Shown in pieces: positions 18,517 through 32,027 of a stretch of DNA of 56,777 bases (positions are counted from its first letter, which is position 1; each line of letters opens with the position of its first letter). The stretch covers positions 1-56,777 of the forward strand of contig CAITNF010000002.1 of assembly GCA_903893745.1 (NCBI GenBank). The letters run 5' to 3'. Source of the DNA: an uncultured Actinomycetes bacterium (GTDB lineage Bacteria > Actinomycetota > Acidimicrobiia > Acidimicrobiales > RAAP-2). Both the position numbers and the translations under genes were made by a program. A model generated the notes under the pieces. That model made no database searches and had not been told where the DNA came from. It saw only the letters and a list, made by a program, of their open reading frames with translations.

Positions 18517-19236
18517 ATGAACAAGGTTCGCACCGCCAAGGTCGCCACCGTCGACGAACTTAAAGTCCGCGTGGACGCGACGTCGACTGCGGTCGTCACC
18601 GAGTACCGCGGCATGACCGTGGCCGAGATCTCGGCCCTTCGTCGTCAACTGCGCGCGTTGGGCGCTGACTACAAAGTATTTAAGAACACGCTCGTGCGTC
18701 GCGCTATTGCGGGCAGTGCCGTGGAATCACTGGGTGAGTTCCTCGAAGGCCCCACCGCCATTGCCTTCGTTGATGGCGAAGTCTCGGCCGTCGCCAAGGC
18801 CCTGCGCGACTTTGCCAAAGAGACTCCGGCCCTGATCGTTAAGGGTGGCGTGGTCGATGGTAAGTCACTCTCCTTGAAGGATCTACTCGCTCTGGCCGAT
18901 CTGCCGAGCCGCGACGTGCTGCTCGCCCAGTTGGCGGGTCTCATTGCGTCACCACTTCGCACCATGGCCGGTCTCTTGAAGGCCGTGCCACAAAACTTCG
19001 CCTACGGTCTTTCGGCCCTGATCGACAGCAAGGGCGGCCCCGTCGCCCCCGTTGTCGAAAAGGTCGAGGCCGCCGCGACTCCGGCCGGGGTCGAGGAAGC
19101 TGCACCCGCAGCGAGCGACGACGCCGCGGCAGCTGTCGCGGAGGTCGCAGTGGAGGAGGAGACCCCCGAGGTCGTCGCCGAAGCTGAAACCACCGAGGCG
19201 CCCGTTGAGGACGCCGCGAGCGAACCGGCCGAATAA
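18517..19236 (+). CDS. rplJ: 50S ribosomal protein L10 with long acidic tail
   Basis: L10 anchors L7/L12 dimers to form the factor-recruiting stalk. The N-terminal part (about 1-175) is canonical: VDELKVRVDATSTAVVTEYRGMTVAEISALRRQLR (in family order), KVFKNTLVRRAI and the L12-binding helix ending NFAYGLSALIDSKGG. The protein is 239 residues, about 60 longer than usual. The extra residues (about 178-239) are almost only Ala, Glu, Val, Pro, Thr and Asp, so strongly acidic and probably disordered. The tail lies beyond the L12-binding helix. Expression is likely autoregulated through the leader. rplL follows after 36 bp. Confidence 0.97.
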   Translation: MNKVRTAKVATVDELKVRVDATSTAVVTEYRGMTVAEISALRRQLRALGADYKVFKNTLVRRAIAGSAVESLGEFLEGPTAIAFVDGEVSAVAKALRDFAKETPALIVKGGVVDGKSLSLKDLLALADLPSRDVLLAQLAGLIASPLRTMAGLLKAVPQNFAYGLSALIDSKGGPVAPVVEKVEAAATPAGVEEAAPAASDDAAAAVAEVAVEEETPEVVAEAETTEAPVEDAASEPAE

Positions 19237-19272
19237 CCACAACCGCGTTACCAAGGAAAGAAAGGAATCAAC

Positions 19273-19665
19273 ATGGCAACCCTGACCAAGGACCAGATTC
19301 TCGACGGCATTGCTGCATTGACCGTCATTGAGTTGAGCGAACTCCTGAAGGAGTTCGAAGAGAAGTTCGGCGTAACTGCGGCGGCTCCTGCGGCCGTGGC
19401 CGCGGCACCCGCAGCGGGTGGCGGCGGCGACGCCGGTGCCGGCGCTGAAGAGAAGAGCGACTACGACGTCATCTTGACGAGTGGTGGCGAAAAGAAGATT
19501 CAGGTCATCAAGGAAGTACGTACCTTGACGAACTTGGGTCTGAAGGAAGCCAAGGACCTCGTGGACGGTGCCCCCAAGCCCGTACTCGAGAAGGTTTCCA
19601 AGGCGGACGCCGACAAGGCCAAGGCTGCCCTCGAGGCCGCTGGTGCCACGGTAGAAGTCAAGTAG
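19273..19665 (+). CDS. rplL: 50S ribosomal protein L7/L12
   Basis: The multicopy stalk protein that recruits EF-Tu and EF-G. At 130 residues it has the N-terminal dimerisation domain ([24 protein letters not shown]), an Ala/Gly-rich flexible hinge (about 35-60) and the C-terminal factor-binding domain with [23 protein letters not shown] and [10 protein letters not shown]. It ends the operon: a strong intrinsic terminator follows 18 bp after the stop codon. Confidence 0.98.
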   Translation: MATLTKDQILDGIAALTVIELSELLKEFEEKFGVTAAAPAAVAAAPAAGGGGDAGAGAEEKSDYDVILTSGGEKKIQVIKEVRTLTNLGLKEAKDLVDGAPKPVLEKVSKADADKAKAALEAAGATVEVK

Positions 19666-19682
19666 CCCAAAGAATTTGGCTT

Positions 19683-19716
19683 AAAGCCCCGGTCGGTACG
19701 CCGACCGGGGCTTTTT
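19683..19716 (+). terminator. Rho-independent terminator after rplL
   Basis: A perfect 13-bp stem (AAGCCCCGGTCGG with CCGACCGGGGCTT), a TACG tetraloop and a run of five T. It is the clearest intrinsic terminator in the window and separates rplJL from rpoBC. Confidence 0.95.
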
Positions 19717-19729
19717 GTCGCCGTGGTAC

Positions 19730-19758
19730 TTGACCGCGGGCCTAACTGTGCCTATGGT
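19730..19758 (+). promoter_or_regulatory. Promoter of rpoBC
   Basis: TTGACC (19730-19735), 17-bp spacer, TATGGT (19753-19758), placed 14 bp after the terminator. It implies rpoBC transcription independent of rplJL, with a leader of about 170 nt before the rpoB start. Confidence 0.65.
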
Positions 19759-19938
19759 GAAGCAATCGCCTCGGCGAGCGCGTCCCGCTGGGGAGCGCCA
19801 GTTGCGCATCCCCTCGGTGAGCCACTAGTGTTGAAAGACCGTGTCCCTGCGCTCAACTTTGCCGACCCTTGGCGTCGTTGGTTGCGTGGTCACGGACGAA
19901 ACATCTTGTAGCCGCCCACTTACACGGAGGATAGACCG

Positions 19939-22900
19939 TTGACGTCTCGGTCCACTAGCCCCGAACGCTTTAATTTTTCGGCCTTGGGTGAAGCTCACCC
20001 ACTACCGAATCTTCTCGAAATCCAGAGGGACAGCTTTGACCTGTTCATGAAGCAAGGACTGCGTGAGGCCTTCGAGGCTATCTCGCCAATCCAAGACTTC
20101 ACCGGTCGACTCTCACTCGAACTCGAGTTTGATCCCGACGACGCGGACTTGAAGAGTCCACCGAAGTTCACCGTCGAAGAGTGTCGTCAACGCGCGACTA
20201 CTTACTCGCAACCCATCTTCGTGCGAGCACGTTTCTTGAACTCCGAAACGGGTGAGATCAAAGAACAGACCGTCTTCATGGGCGACTTCCCGATCATGAC
20301 CGAACAGGGCACCTTCATTATTAACGGTACCGAGCGAGTCGTCGTCAGCCAGCTCGTGCGTTCACCCGGCGTACTCTTCCAGCCCGGCAAGGACGAGAAG
20401 GTTGCCTTCGAAGGCACGATTCACCCGAGTCGCGGTGAGTGGTTGCAGGTCGACCTCGAAGAGAAGAAGAACAAGCCCGCGAACGCGGGTGCGCGTATTG
20501 CGCGTAAGCGTCGCGTATCGATCTTCACTCTGCTGCGCGCGCTCGACACGAAAATGGATGAGGCCTTCTTCACCAAGTTCGTAGAGCACTTTGAGTTCCT
20601 CGACGACCAGTTCCACGTGGACTGGAAAAAGGCTCTTACCGAAATCGCCAAGCACATGGACAAGTACAACCTTGACGACACGCCCGAGAACTTTGCTCGC
20701 GCCAGCCAAGAGACCGCGTGGCTCGAGATCTACCGTCGCGCCCGTCCGGGTGAAGTGCAGACTATTGAAGCGGCTCGTCAGTACTTTGAGGGCGCCTTCT
20801 TCTCCGAGAAGCGTTACGACCTCAGTCGAGTTGGTCGTTACAAGCTCGACCGCAAGCTCGGTAGCGAAGTCGCGAAGAACCTTGAGCTCTTTGGCGACCT
20901 GCTCGAGCGTCCGAACCCGGACCTGCACGTGTTGTCCAAGGCCGAAGTACTGGCTGCGGCGACCTACCTGTTGAACTTGGCGCGCGACCGCACCGCCAAG
21001 GAGACGACGTACCACATCGACGACCAGGACCACTTCGCGAACCGCCGTATCCGCAGCGTGGGCGAACTGATTCAAAATGCTTTGCGTACCGGTCTGTCGC
21101 GCATGGAGCGAGTCGTACGTGAGCGCATGAACACCCAAGACGTTGAGGCGATCGCGCCCCAGACGTTGATCAACATCCGACCAGTGATGTCGGCGATCAA
21201 GGAGTTCTTCGCGACGTCCCAGCTGAGTCAGTTCATGGACCAGAACAACCCGCTGTCGGGTCTGACCCACAAGCGACGACTCTCCGCGCTGGGACCAGGT
21301 GGTCTGTCGCGTGAGCGTGCCGGTCTCGAAGTTCGAGACGTCCACTCATCGCACTACGGACGTATGTGTCCGATTGAGACGCCCGAAGGCCCCAACGTGG
21401 GACTTATTGGCTACCTCGCGAACTACGCACGTATTAACTCCTACGGTTTCATTGAGACGCCGTATCGTGTCGTCGAAGGTGGCCGCGTCACCGGTGAGAT
21501 TAAGTACTTCACCGCCGACGAAGAAGAGCGTTTCGTTATTGCCCAGGCCAACACCGAAGTCGACGACAAAGGTGTACTGAAGGGTGACCGCGTACTCGTA
21601 CGTCGTGGCCCACTCGGTACCGGACTGCGCGTGGGTTCGGCGAACAAGTCCTCGTCGACGACGTCGGAGATCGACTTTGTGAAGCCCGACGAAGTGCAGT
21701 TGATGGACGTATCGACCAAGCAGATTATTTCGGTCGCGACCTCGCTGATCCCCTTCGTGGAGCACGACGACGCCCAGCGTGCGTTGATGGGCGCCAACAT
21801 GCAAAAGCAGGCTGTACCTCTGATCATGCCCGAGGCGCCCTTCGTGGGCACCGGCATGGAGCAGCGCGCCGCGTTGGACTCGGGTGACGTTTTGATTGCC
21901 GAAGGCGATGGCGTTGTGCGTCTCGTCTCTGGCGACCGCGTCGTGGTGGAGTACGAAAAGCACGTCACCGACCGTTACGGCAAGGCCTTGGGCAAGAAGC
22001 AGTACAACTTGAACAAGTTCCGCCGTTCCAACCAAGACACCTCGATCAACCAGAAGCCCCTCGTCTTTGGTGGCGAGACGGTCAAGGCCGGCGACCTGCT
22101 GGCTGACGGAACGAGCACGTCGCACGGTGAGCTCGCGCTCGGCAAAAACCTGTTGGTCGCGTACATGCCGTGGGAGGGCTACAACTACGAAGACGCCATC
22201 ATCTTGAATGAGCGTCTCGTGCGTGACGACGTCTTGACGTCGATCCACGTCAAGGAGTACGAGATTGACGCGCGCGACACCAAGTTGGGTGCCGAGGAAA
22301 TTACGCGCGACATCCCGAACCTGCCCGACGACATTCTGGCCGACCTCGACGACCGCGGCATTGTGCGCATCGGTGCCGAAGTGCAGCCCGGTGACATTCT
22401 CGTGGGCAAGGTCACGCCCAAGGGTGAGACCGAGCAGTCGCCCGAAGAGCGTCTGTTGCGTGCCATCTTCGGTGAAAAGGCGCGCGAAGTGCGCGACACC
22501 TCGCTGAAGGTCCCCCACGGTGAGTCCGGCAAGGTTATTGACGTCAAGGTCTACTCGCGTGACGAAGATCACGAGATGCAGCCCGGCGTGAATCAGCTGG
22601 TCAAGGTCTACGTGGCCCAGAAGCGAAAGATCTCCGAAGGCGACAAGCTCGCCGGACGACACGGCAACAAGGGTGTCATCTCGAAGATTCTACCCGAAGA
22701 GGACATGCCGTTCCTCGAAGACGGTACCCCGGTGGACATCATCTTGAGCCCCCTTGGTGTACCGAGTCGAATGAACGTGGGCCAGGTGCTCGAAAGTCAC
22801 TTGGGGTACGCGGCGCGTCACGGCTGGGCCGGTATCACCGTGAACCCTGCGGTGGGCACGTCGGGTCATGACGACCAAAAGGGCGCCACGCGTCCGTACC

Positions 22901-23619
22901 GTAAGACTCGTCCTCGTACTGAGCCCGCGGTCTACGTGGCGACGCCGTCGTTTGATGGTGCTCACTGGGACGAAAAGGAACGGGCGAAGGATAAGCCCAC
23001 CATTCAAGAGACGTTCGCGACGCTCAACGTCGACGGCGCGAATGGCAAGCGACTACTGGCGGGGGACAACGACGGAAAGGTCACCCTCTTCAACGGTCGC
23101 ACCGGTATTGCCTACGACAGTCCAATTTCGGTTGGTTATGCCTATATCTTGAAACTCGCCCACATGGTCGACGACAAGATTCACGCACGTTCGACTGGTC
23201 CGTACTCAATGATTACGGCCCAGCCCCTCGGTGGTAAGGCCCAGTTCGGTGGTCAGCGATTTGGTGAGATGGAAGTCTGGGCTCTCGAGGCCTACGGTGC
23301 CGCGTACGCCCTGCAAGAACTCTTGACCGTCAAGTCTGACGACATGAAGGGTCGCGAGCGCGCCTACGAAGCCATTGTGAAGGGTCAGAACCTACCCGAG
23401 CCGGGTATCCCCGAGTCGTTCAAGGTATTGATCAAGGAAATGCAGTCACTCTGTCTCAACGTTGAGGTACGAGACAAGAACAAGCAGCACGTTGATCTGG
23501 CCGACACCGAAGAGGACTTCTTCTCGGTCACGCGTGAGTTGGGTATTGACATCAGTCGACCCGAGCGTGGCAGTGACGAAGAGGACGCGCGCCGTGCCGC
23601 CGAAAGGAAGTTGTCATGA
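19939..23619 (+). CDS. rpoB: RNA polymerase beta subunit
   Basis: The 1226-residue beta subunit of RNA polymerase. Translation starts at TTG 19939 behind GGAGGA. The rifampicin pocket is standard: [29 protein letters not shown], shown here as consecutive motifs, retains the Asp, His and Ser positions linked to rifampicin sensitivity. Other landmarks are [63 protein letters not shown] and the C-terminal [24 protein letters not shown]. The stop overlaps the rpoC start by 4 bp (ATGA), so beta and beta-prime are translationally coupled. Confidence 0.99.
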   Translation: MTSRSTSPERFNFSALGEAHPLPNLLEIQRDSFDLFMKQGLREAFEAISPIQDFTGRLSLELEFDPDDADLKSPPKFTVEECRQRATTYSQPIFVRARFLNSETGEIKEQTVFMGDFPIMTEQGTFIINGTERVVVSQLVRSPGVLFQPGKDEKVAFEGTIHPSRGEWLQVDLEEKKNKPANAGARIARKRRVSIFTLLRALDTKMDEAFFTKFVEHFEFLDDQFHVDWKKALTEIAKHMDKYNLDDTPENFARASQETAWLEIYRRARPGEVQTIEAARQYFEGAFFSEKRYDLSRVGRYKLDRKLGSEVAKNLELFGDLLERPNPDLHVLSKAEVLAAATYLLNLARDRTAKETTYHIDDQDHFANRRIRSVGELIQNALRTGLSRMERVVRERMNTQDVEAIAPQTLINIRPVMSAIKEFFATSQLSQFMDQNNPLSGLTHKRRLSALGPGGLSRERAGLEVRDVHSSHYGRMCPIETPEGPNVGLIGYLANYARINSYGFIETPYRVVEGGRVTGEIKYFTADEEERFVIAQANTEVDDKGVLKGDRVLVRRGPLGTGLRVGSANKSSSTTSEIDFVKPDEVQLMDVSTKQIISVATSLIPFVEHDDAQRALMGANMQKQAVPLIMPEAPFVGTGMEQRAALDSGDVLIAEGDGVVRLVSGDRVVVEYEKHVTDRYGKALGKKQYNLNKFRRSNQDTSINQKPLVFGGETVKAGDLLADGTSTSHGELALGKNLLVAYMPWEGYNYEDAIILNERLVRDDVLTSIHVKEYEIDARDTKLGAEEITRDIPNLPDDILADLDDRGIVRIGAEVQPGDILVGKVTPKGETEQSPEERLLRAIFGEKAREVRDTSLKVPHGESGKVIDVKVYSRDEDHEMQPGVNQLVKVYVAQKRKISEGDKLAGRHGNKGVISKILPEEDMPFLEDGTPVDIILSPLGVPSRMNVGQVLESHLGYAARHGWAGITVNPAVGTSGHDDQKGATRPYRKTRPRTEPAVYVATPSFDGAHWDEKERAKDKPTIQETFATLNVDGANGKRLLAGDNDGKVTLFNGRTGIAYDSPISVGYAYILKLAHMVDDKIHARSTGPYSMITAQPLGGKAQFGGQRFGEMEVWALEAYGAAYALQELLTVKSDDMKGRERAYEAIVKGQNLPEPGIPESFKVLIKEMQSLCLNVEVRDKNKQHVDLADTEEDFFSVTRELGIDISRPERGSDEEDARRAAERKLS

Positions 23620-26600
23620 GTCCGTTAGACGTCAACCAGTTCGAAGAGATCAGCATTGGCCTCGCGACGGCGCAGAACATCCGTAGTTGGAGCTCGGGCG
23701 AAGTAAAGAAGCCCGAGACCATTAACTACCGCACCCTGCGTCCCGAGAAGGACGGTCTGTTCTGCGAGAAGATTTTCGGCCCCCAAAAAGCCTGGGAGTG
23801 CGCCTGTGGCAAGTACAAGCGAGTTCGTTTCAAGGGCATCGTCTGTGAGCGCTGTGGTGTTGAAGTAACGAGTGACAAAGTTCGTCGTGACCGTATGGGC
23901 CACATTGCGCTGTCGGCGCCGGTGGTGCACATTTGGTACTTACGAGGTACTCGTTCATGGCTCGCGTACCTGCTCATGGGTACCGCTCCCAAAGAAGAGC
24001 TCAAGGCTAAGCAGTTAGAGAAGGTCATCTACTTCGCCGCCCACATGGTTACGCACGTCGACATTGATCGTCGACACGAGGACCTCGCGGATCTGCGCGC
24101 CGGTCTGGCCGACGAGCAGTTGGAGATTGCCGAGCGTGAGGCGAAGGCTCTGGACAACAAGCTGAAAGACATCGAGCTGCGCGCCGCCAAGCTGGAAGAG
24201 GACGGGGCTAAGGAGTCGGAACTTCGAGCGCTCCAGCGCGGCACCGAGAAGGAGCTCGACGGGGTTCGCTCACGATTCGCCGAAGAGCGCGACCTCGCCA
24301 AGGCCGCCTTTGACGCGTTCGAGGGCCTGCACTCACGAGCCATCATCGAAGACGAAGTGCTCTACCGCGAAATGGAGTTCCGCTACGGCGAGTACTTCGA
24401 AGGCGGCATGGGCGCTGACGCAATTTTGCAGTTGATCGACCGCATGGACCTCGACGACGAAGAGCGCAAGATGCGCGAGATGATTGACGCGAAAGATGGC
24501 CGCAAGCCCCTGAGCGCACAGCGTCACGCCAAGTTCTTGAAGCGTTTGGCTATCGTGCAGTCGTTTAACCGACGCGACGATCAAGGTCGTCGCTTGAATG
24601 ACCCGCGAGCAATGATTCTCGAAGCCGTGCCGGTTATTCCTCCGGACCTGCGCCCCATGGTGCAGCTCGACGGTGGCCGTTTCGCCACTAGTGACCTCAA
24701 CGACCTCTACCGTCGCGTGATTAACCGCAACAACCGACTGAAGCGTCTGTTAGACCTGGGCGCGCCCGACATCATCGTGAACAACGAAAAGCGCATGCTT
24801 CAAGAAGCAGTGGACGCCCTGTTCGACAACGGACGACGTGGTCGACCCGTGGCCGGCCAGAGTGGTCGTCCCTTGAAGAGTCTCTCGGACATGTTGAAGG
24901 GTAAGCAGGGACGATTCCGTCAGAACTTGCTCGGAAAGCGCGTGGACTACTCCGGCCGTTCGGTCATTGTGGTGGGACCGACGCTAAAGCTGCACCAGTG
25001 TGGTCTGCCCAAGATGATGGCCCTCGAGCTCTTTAAGCCCTTCGTCATGAAGCGCCTCATTGAGACCCAGATGGCTCAGAACATCAAGAGCGCCAAGCGT
25101 ATGGTCGAGCGGCGTAAGGCCGTGGTGTGGGACGTCCTCGAAGAGGTCATCCGCGAACACCCGGTGCTGCTCAACCGAGCGCCGACGTTGCACCGACTGG
25201 GTATTCAGGCCTTCGAACCAGTACTCGTTGACGGTAAGGCCATTCAGATTCACCCGCTCGTCTGCAAGGCGTTCAACGCGGACTTTGACGGTGACCAGAT
25301 GGCGGTGCACGTGCCACTGTCGGCCGAAGCGCAGGCGGAAGCACGAATCTTGATGCTCTCGACCAACAACATCTTCACGCCGGCCACCGGTCGTCCAATC
25401 ACGGAGCCGTCCCAGGACATGGTCTTTGGTGCGTACTACCTCACGTTGCCCGCAGACCAGGAGTTGGCAAACCCGCGAGTCTTCCGTCACGTCTACGAGA
25501 TCGAAAACGCCATTGGTGATAAGACCCTGACGTTGCGAACTCCGATTGAGATCCGTCCCCTCGAGGGCTCCTCACTCGACACGCGTCTGGACGCGGCCGG
25601 TATTGAAGTCAAGGGAGCGAGTCGCAGTTTGGTGACGACACCGGGTCGAGTCTTCTTTAACGAAGCGCTGCCCTTTGGCTTCCGCTACGTGGAGTCGGTC
25701 ATTGGTAAGAACGCCATGCCCATTGGTGTCATCGTCGAAGAGATCTCGGGTGGCTTTAGTCGCCAAGAGGTGGCCGAGGCGCTCGACGCGATTAAGTCAT
25801 TGGGCTTCCGCTTCGCGACGCAGTCGGGTCTCACGATCTCGATTTCGGACGTCGTCACGACGTCCGAAAAGATGGCGATCTTGAACAAGTACGAAGAGCA
25901 GGCCGCCAAGGTGGAGACCAACTACCGTCGCGGCGTTATTGTCGACGACGAGCGTCGCCAGCAAGAGATTGAAATCTGGACCAACGCGAACAAGGAGGTC
26001 GGTGACGCCACCGACCGCGCCATGAACGCGACCTTCGATAACCCGATCCGCATGATGGTGGACTCGGGTGCTCGTGGTAACAGTCAGCAGATTCGCCAGA
26101 TTGCGGCCATGAAGGGCCTCGTATCGAACCCGCGTGGTGAGATGATTCCTCGTCCGATCAAGTCTTCGTTCCGCGAAGGCCTCTCGGTGCTCGAGTACTT
26201 CATTTCGACGCACGGTACCCGTAAGGGACTGGGCGACACCGCACTGCGCACCGCGGACTCGGGTTACTTGACCCGTCGACTCGTCGACGTGGCCCAAGAG
26301 CTCATTGTTAAGGAGTTCGACTGTGGCACGACGCGCGGCATGTGGATTGAGCACGTGGCACCCGATACTCGAGCTCAGCGTGCGCACCTCGAGACGAAGC
26401 TCTGGGGTCGCGTGGTCGCCGAGGACGTCACCCTAAGTGACGGCACCCTCTACGCCGCGGGCACCATGTTGATGATGGACGATGTTGAGCGCTTGCGCGA
26501 CGACGCGGCCGTGACGCGCGTGCGCGTGCGCGCCACGTTGACCTGTGACGCGGTGCAGGGAGTCTGTGCCGCTTGTTACGGACTGTCACTCGCGACGCAC

Positions 26601-27641
26601 CAACTCGTCGAGCTCGGTGAGGCCGTGGGCGTCATTGCCGCGCAGTCGATCGGTGAGCCGGGGACCCAGCTGACGATGCGTACGTTCCACTCCGGTGGAG
26701 TAACCGAAAGCGACATCACCCACGGTCTGCCGCGAGTCGTGGAGCTCTTCGAGGCGCGTACCCCTAAGGGTGCCGCCAAGGTGGCTCAGCACTCGGGCAT
26801 CGTGCACGTGGAGTTAATTGGACGTGAGCGCAAGGTCACGGTCGTCTCCAACGAAGGTGAGCAGCAAGAAGAGTCCATCTCGATTGCTCGCCACCTGCAC
26901 GTCGAAGACGGTCAAGAGGTTGAGGTCGGTACGCCGTTGCACGACGGACCGCTTGACCCCAAAGAGATGATGAAGTTCCGTGGTACTCGAGAGACCCAGC
27001 AGTACTTGACCGAAGAAGTCCAGAACGTCTATCGCGACCAGGGTGTATCGATTCACGACAAGCACATTGAACTAATCGTGCGCCAGATGACCCGTCGCGT
27101 GCAGATTGTTGACGCCGGTGAGTCGGTGTGGCTGCCCGGGGCGATGGTCGACGTCAAGCTCTTTAACGACACCAACGACGAGCTCGAGGCCAGTAACAAG
27201 GAAGCAGCCGACGGTCGTGCCCAGCTCATGGGTATTACCAAGGCCTCCCTGGCGACTGATTCGTGGCTCTCGGCAGCTTCGTTCCAAGAGACGACTCGGG
27301 TACTCACCGAAGCGGCGATTGAGGGTAAGCGCGACCACCTGGTCGGCCTGAAGGAGAACATCATTATTGGTAAGTTGATCCCGGCCGGATCGGGCCTGGA
27401 CTACTACAACCGCAGCCGTTTGCGTCTGGATATGCCCGACGCGGTGCTGTTGCCCGACTGGGCGCAGGTCTCCGATGATGAACTCGACTTCGCCAACCTT
27501 TTGGGTGAACTTACGAGCGACGACACCTTTAGTGCCGACATGGCGGCCTTCCAGAACATTGGGGCCAGTTATGACGAGTCGGCGCTGCCCGAAGACGACG
27601 CGATTAACCCCGAAGATCAGTTAGGCGGTCAGGCTCTCTAG
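23616..27641 (+). CDS. rpoC: RNA polymerase beta-prime subunit
   Basis: The 1341-residue catalytic subunit. The N-terminal zinc ribbon is [20 protein letters not shown] in the first 85 residues. The Mg-binding active site NADFDGDQM is at about 553-561. The second zinc site [13 protein letters not shown] and the trigger-loop region [21 protein letters not shown] follow. Between about residues 140 and 245 there is a charged, helical insertion ([20 protein letters not shown] and onward), as found in actinobacterial beta-prime subunits. This supports the phylum call. A GGCACCG-GTAA-CGGTGCC hairpin without a T-run follows the gene. Confidence 0.99.
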   Translation: MSPLDVNQFEEISIGLATAQNIRSWSSGEVKKPETINYRTLRPEKDGLFCEKIFGPQKAWECACGKYKRVRFKGIVCERCGVEVTSDKVRRDRMGHIALSAPVVHIWYLRGTRSWLAYLLMGTAPKEELKAKQLEKVIYFAAHMVTHVDIDRRHEDLADLRAGLADEQLEIAEREAKALDNKLKDIELRAAKLEEDGAKESELRALQRGTEKELDGVRSRFAEERDLAKAAFDAFEGLHSRAIIEDEVLYREMEFRYGEYFEGGMGADAILQLIDRMDLDDEERKMREMIDAKDGRKPLSAQRHAKFLKRLAIVQSFNRRDDQGRRLNDPRAMILEAVPVIPPDLRPMVQLDGGRFATSDLNDLYRRVINRNNRLKRLLDLGAPDIIVNNEKRMLQEAVDALFDNGRRGRPVAGQSGRPLKSLSDMLKGKQGRFRQNLLGKRVDYSGRSVIVVGPTLKLHQCGLPKMMALELFKPFVMKRLIETQMAQNIKSAKRMVERRKAVVWDVLEEVIREHPVLLNRAPTLHRLGIQAFEPVLVDGKAIQIHPLVCKAFNADFDGDQMAVHVPLSAEAQAEARILMLSTNNIFTPATGRPITEPSQDMVFGAYYLTLPADQELANPRVFRHVYEIENAIGDKTLTLRTPIEIRPLEGSSLDTRLDAAGIEVKGASRSLVTTPGRVFFNEALPFGFRYVESVIGKNAMPIGVIVEEISGGFSRQEVAEALDAIKSLGFRFATQSGLTISISDVVTTSEKMAILNKYEEQAAKVETNYRRGVIVDDERRQQEIEIWTNANKEVGDATDRAMNATFDNPIRMMVDSGARGNSQQIRQIAAMKGLVSNPRGEMIPRPIKSSFREGLSVLEYFISTHGTRKGLGDTALRTADSGYLTRRLVDVAQELIVKEFDCGTTRGMWIEHVAPDTRAQRAHLETKLWGRVVAEDVTLSDGTLYAAGTMLMMDDVERLRDDAAVTRVRVRATLTCDAVQGVCAACYGLSLATHQLVELGEAVGVIAAQSIGEPGTQLTMRTFHSGGVTESDITHGLPRVVELFEARTPKGAAKVAQHSGIVHVELIGRERKVTVVSNEGEQQEESISIARHLHVEDGQEVEVGTPLHDGPLDPKEMMKFRGTRETQQYLTEEVQNVYRDQGVSIHDKHIELIVRQMTRRVQIVDAGESVWLPGAMVDVKLFNDTNDELEASNKEAADGRAQLMGITKASLATDSWLSAASFQETTRVLTEAAIEGKRDHLVGLKENIIIGKLIPAGSGLDYYNRSRLRLDMPDAVLLPDWAQVSDDELDFANLLGELTSDDTFSADMAAFQNIGASYDESALPEDDAINPEDQLGGQAL

Positions 27642-27650
27642 AGCAGGTCG

Positions 27651-27668
27651 GGCACCGGTAACGGTGCC
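27651..27668 (+). terminator. Hairpin after rpoC, weak or Rho-assisted terminator
   Basis: A perfect 7-bp stem GGCACCG/CGGTGCC with a GTAA loop lies 10 bp after the rpoC stop. There is no T-tract, so intrinsic termination would be inefficient; it may be a 3' stabiliser. Confidence 0.4.
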
Positions 27669-27672
27669 GGGC

Positions 27673-27702
27673 TTGCCGTAGTGGGTCTGGGTGTCGTAGG
27701 AT
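27673..27702 (+). promoter_or_regulatory. Promoter of the str operon
   Basis: TTGCCG (27673-27678), 18-bp spacer, TAGGAT (27697-27702), leaving about 60 nt of leader before rpsL. The leader holds a GCCGG/CCGGC inverted repeat (27716-27731). Confidence 0.55.
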
Positions 27703-27768
27703 AGTCAGTCCGTGTGCCGGCCCCAGCCGGCGCAGTCCAGAACGAAGTACAACCAGAAGAGGTTCCGC

Positions 27769-28140
27769 GTGCCCACAATTGCACAGTTGGTCCGAAAAGG
27801 CCGGCAGGACAAAGTATCCAAGACCAAGACGCCGGCCCTGAAGGGGGCCCCGCAGCGTCGTGGCGTGTGCACTCGCGTGCACACGGTCACGCCGAAAAAG
27901 CCGAACTCGGCTCTGCGAAAGGTCGCGCGTGTGCGTTTGACCTCGGGCGTTGAGGTCACGGCGTACATCCCCGGGGTTGGCCACAACCTCCAAGAGCACT
28001 CCATTGTGCTGGTGCGTGGCGGTCGCGTAAAGGACCTCCCCGGTGTGCGCTACAAGATCATCCGCGGCGCGCTCGACACCTCAGGCGTGCGTGACCGCAA
28101 GCAGGCCCGTAGCCGCTACGGCGCAAAGAAGGAGAGCTAA
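27769..28140 (+). CDS. rpsL: 30S ribosomal protein S12
   Basis: S12 sits at the decoding centre and controls fidelity. The 123-residue product starts at GTG 27769 ([12 protein letters not shown]), which fits the family length; the in-frame GTG at 27712 would add an unrelated 19-residue leader. The key segments [11 protein letters not shown] and [12 protein letters not shown] are wild type, with the lysines whose changes give streptomycin resistance. Residues [15 protein letters not shown] place it firmly. The TAA stop overlaps the rpsG ATG by one base. Confidence 0.98.
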   Translation: MPTIAQLVRKGRQDKVSKTKTPALKGAPQRRGVCTRVHTVTPKKPNSALRKVARVRLTSGVEVTAYIPGVGHNLQEHSIVLVRGGRVKDLPGVRYKIIRGALDTSGVRDRKQARSRYGAKKES

Positions 28141-28610
28141 TGCCTCGTAAAGGCCCCGCTGAACGTCGCGAGCTCGTTCCCGACCCGATCTACAAATCGG
28201 TGCTCGTGACCCAGGTCACCAACAAAATTCTCGAGCGCGGCAAGCGCACGATCGCTGAGCGCATTGTCTACACCGCTCTCGAAACCGTCGAGCAAAAGAC
28301 GGGCGCTGACCCCGTCGCGGCCCTGAAGCGTGCCCTCGAAAACGTGCGTCCCGAACTCGAAGTTCGCAGCCGCCGCGTTGGTGGTACCACCTACCAAGTA
28401 CCGGTCGAGGTTCGTCCTCGCCGCGCAACGACGCTCGCGATTCGCTGGCTCACCGACTTCGCTAAGAAGCGTCGTGAGAAGACGATGGCCGAGCGCCTCG
28501 CGAATGAAATTATTGACGCCAGTAACGGCGTGGGCGCGGCCGTGAAGCGCCGTGAGGACATGGCGAAAATGGCCGAGTCCAACAAGGCGTTCGCGCACTA
28601 CCGCTGGTAA
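28140..28610 (+). CDS. rpsG: 30S ribosomal protein S7
   Basis: S7 nucleates assembly of the 30S head and lines the E site; in the str operon it can repress translation. The 156-residue protein is full length, with the [20 protein letters not shown] start, [43 protein letters not shown] (family order) and a C-terminal [13 protein letters not shown]. Its start overlaps the rpsL stop by one base, so coupling is likely. fusA follows after 24 bp. Confidence 0.98.
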   Translation: MPRKGPAERRELVPDPIYKSVLVTQVTNKILERGKRTIAERIVYTALETVEQKTGADPVAALKRALENVRPELEVRSRRVGGTTYQVPVEVRPRRATTLAIRWLTDFAKKRREKTMAERLANEIIDASNGVGAAVKRREDMAKMAESNKAFAHYRW

Positions 28611-28634
28611 ACGAAGAAAGATCTGATCACTGAC

Positions 28635-30722
28635 ATGACCGCGCGCGAGTTCCCCCTCGACAAAGTTCGCAATATTGGCATCATGGCGCACATCGACGCC
28701 GGTAAGACCACCACCACCGAACGCATCCTCTTCTATACCGGTAAGAACTACAAAATCGGTGAAGTGCACGAAGGTGCCGCGACGATGGACTGGATGGTCC
28801 AAGAACAAGAGCGGGGCATCACGATTACTTCGGCCGCGACGACCTGTCAGTGGGATGGTCATCGCATCAACATCATTGACACCCCCGGTCACGTGGACTT
28901 CACCGTGGAAGTCGAGCGCAGTCTGCGCGTGCTCGACGGCGCCGTGGCGGTCTTTGACGCCGTAGCGGGGGTGGAGCCCCAGACCGAGACCGTGTGGCGC
29001 CAAGCCAATAAGTACCACGTGCCGCGCATCTGTTTCGTCAACAAGATGGACCGCGTCGGGGCGGACTTCTTTCGTTGCGTCGACATGATTGCCGACCGAC
29101 TCGACTGCGTTCCAGCCGTTATTCAGTTGCCTATTGGGGCCGAAGGCGGTTACTTGGGCATTATCGACATCTGCTCGATGAAGGCCACGATCTACCACGA
29201 CGACAAGGGCGAAGAGCTCGAGGTCGTCGACATTCCCGCCGAGTACCAAGCTCAGGCCGAGGAGTACCGCACCAAGTTGCTCGACGTGCTCACCACCTTT
29301 GACGACGCCTTGATGGAAAAGGTATTGGGCGAAGAAGAGATCACCACGGCCGACATCCGTCGCGCGCTGCGCGTGGGTACGCTCGAGAATCACTGCGTGC
29401 CAATTCTGAACGGCACCGCCTTTAAGAACAAGGGTGTCCAGCCCATGCTCGACGCGGTGGTCGACTTCTTGCCTTCGCCCGTGGACCTGCCGCCGACTCA
29501 GGGCACCAAGCCCGGTAAGGAAGACGTCCTCGAACGTCGTCCCGCCGACGACGAGCAGTTTGCGGCGTTGGCCTTCAAGATCATGACTGACCCCTACGTC
29601 GGTAAGTTGACGTACCTGCGCGTCTACTCGGGCACCCTCGAAAAGGGTGACACCGTGGTGAACACCACGAAGGGCATGAAGAAGGAGCGCCTCGGGCGTC
29701 TCTTGTTGATGCACGCGAATAACCGCGAGGACCTCGACACGATTCGCACCGGCGACATCATCGCCGCGGTGGGTCTCAAGCAGGTCACGACCGGTGACAC
29801 GTTGAGCTCGATCGACAATCCCATCCAGCTCGAAACCCTCGAGTTCCCCGAGCCCGTCATCCACGTCGCCGTCGAACCCAAGACCAAGGCCGACCAGGAG
29901 AAGTTGTCCAAGGCGCTGTACTCACTCTCCGAAGAGGACCCGACCTTTCGCGTGCGCACCGACGAAGAGACCGGCCAGACCGTTATCTCGGGCATGGGTG
30001 AGCTGCACCTCGAAGTCCTCGTGGACCGTATGTTGCGCGAGTTCTCCGTTGACGCCAACGTCGGTAAGCCCCAGGTGGCCTACCGCGAAACAGTTCGAAA
30101 GACCGTCACCAAGGTCGAAGAGAAGTACGTGCGCCAGACCGGTGGTAAGGGTCAGTACGGCCACGTCGTTATTACCCTCGAGCCCACTGGGCCCGGCGGG
30201 GGCTACGAGTTCGTGGACGAAATTTCGGGTGGTGTTATTCCCAAGGAGTACATCCAGCCGGTCAACCAGGGCATCACTGAGGCGTTGACCTCGGGCGTGC
30301 TCGCGGGTTACCCCATGGTCGACGTGCGCGTGCGACTGACGTTTGGTAGCTACCACGACGTGGACTCTTCAGAAATGGCCTTCAAAATCGCGGGATCGAT
30401 CTGCGTGAAGAAGGCGGCTCGCATGGCCAGTCCGGTCCTGCTCGAGCCCGTTATGGCCGTCGAGGTCGTGACCCCCGAGGACTACATGGGCGACGTGATT
30501 GGTGACCTGTCGAGTCGCCGTGGTCGCGTCGAGGGCATGGAACAAAAGGGCAACAGCCAAGCAATTCGGGCCCTTGTGCCCCTAGCGGACATGTTCGGCT
30601 ACGCTACTGACCTGCGTTCTCGCACCCAAGGGCGCGCGACGTACACCATGCAGTTCCATTCGTACGCGGAAGTACCTGAGGCGATCGCAAAGGAGATCGT
30701 CGCTAAGGCCACTGGCGCGTAG
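28635..30722 (+). CDS. fusA: Elongation factor G
   Basis: EF-G is the GTPase that drives tRNA-mRNA translocation and, with RRF, ribosome recycling. The 695-residue protein has P-loop [15 protein letters not shown], the switch [10 protein letters not shown], the NKMD guanine motif, and the domain IV/V regions with [21 protein letters not shown] and [11 protein letters not shown]-like ([15 protein letters not shown]). All G-motifs are intact. It is in its normal position between rpsG and tuf; the gap to tuf is 110 bp and contains a palindrome. Confidence 0.99.
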   Translation: MTAREFPLDKVRNIGIMAHIDAGKTTTTERILFYTGKNYKIGEVHEGAATMDWMVQEQERGITITSAATTCQWDGHRINIIDTPGHVDFTVEVERSLRVLDGAVAVFDAVAGVEPQTETVWRQANKYHVPRICFVNKMDRVGADFFRCVDMIADRLDCVPAVIQLPIGAEGGYLGIIDICSMKATIYHDDKGEELEVVDIPAEYQAQAEEYRTKLLDVLTTFDDALMEKVLGEEEITTADIRRALRVGTLENHCVPILNGTAFKNKGVQPMLDAVVDFLPSPVDLPPTQGTKPGKEDVLERRPADDEQFAALAFKIMTDPYVGKLTYLRVYSGTLEKGDTVVNTTKGMKKERLGRLLLMHANNREDLDTIRTGDIIAAVGLKQVTTGDTLSSIDNPIQLETLEFPEPVIHVAVEPKTKADQEKLSKALYSLSEEDPTFRVRTDEETGQTVISGMGELHLEVLVDRMLREFSVDANVGKPQVAYRETVRKTVTKVEEKYVRQTGGKGQYGHVVITLEPTGPGGGYEFVDEISGGVIPKEYIQPVNQGITEALTSGVLAGYPMVDVRVRLTFGSYHDVDSSEMAFKIAGSICVKKAARMASPVLLEPVMAVEVVTPEDYMGDVIGDLSSRRGRVEGMEQKGNSQAIRALVPLADMFGYATDLRSRTQGRATYTMQFHSYAEVPEAIAKEIVAKATGA

Positions 30723-30787
30723 GAGCTGGGCAACCAGTGCAACCAAGGTCCAAACCGTCGTCGGGGAGGGCCGAAACCAACCAGACG

Positions 30788-30802
30788 GATCCACCGTGGA
30801 TC
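30788..30802 (+). repeat. Palindrome in the fusA-tuf gap
   Basis: GATCCAC-C-GTGGATC is a perfect inverted repeat with a one-base centre, 30 bp before the tuf start. It could be a processing site, operator or weak hairpin controlling tuf. No promoter boxes are obvious in this gap. Confidence 0.5.
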
Positions 30803-30832
30803 AGTCACGAGAGAGAAAGTTAGTCCCCGACA

Positions 30833-32020
<1,188 letters not shown>

Positions 32021-32027
32021 TTAGGTC

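Noticed and set aside
19723-19911. Possible 62-residue protein in the rpoB leader
   Set aside because: It overlaps the rpoBC promoter boxes, lacks a ribosome site and looks like chance coding in a leader.
21346-22662. 438-codon antisense frame within rpoB
   Set aside because: Same codon-bias effect; the rpoB protein explains the sequence and the antisense product has no recognisable features.
28137-29864. Long open frame (575 codons) antisense to rpsG and fusA
   Set aside because: It is the mirror of highly biased codon use in fusA, where complementary stop codons are rare. The protein has no recognisable fold pattern, and fusA on the other strand is certain.
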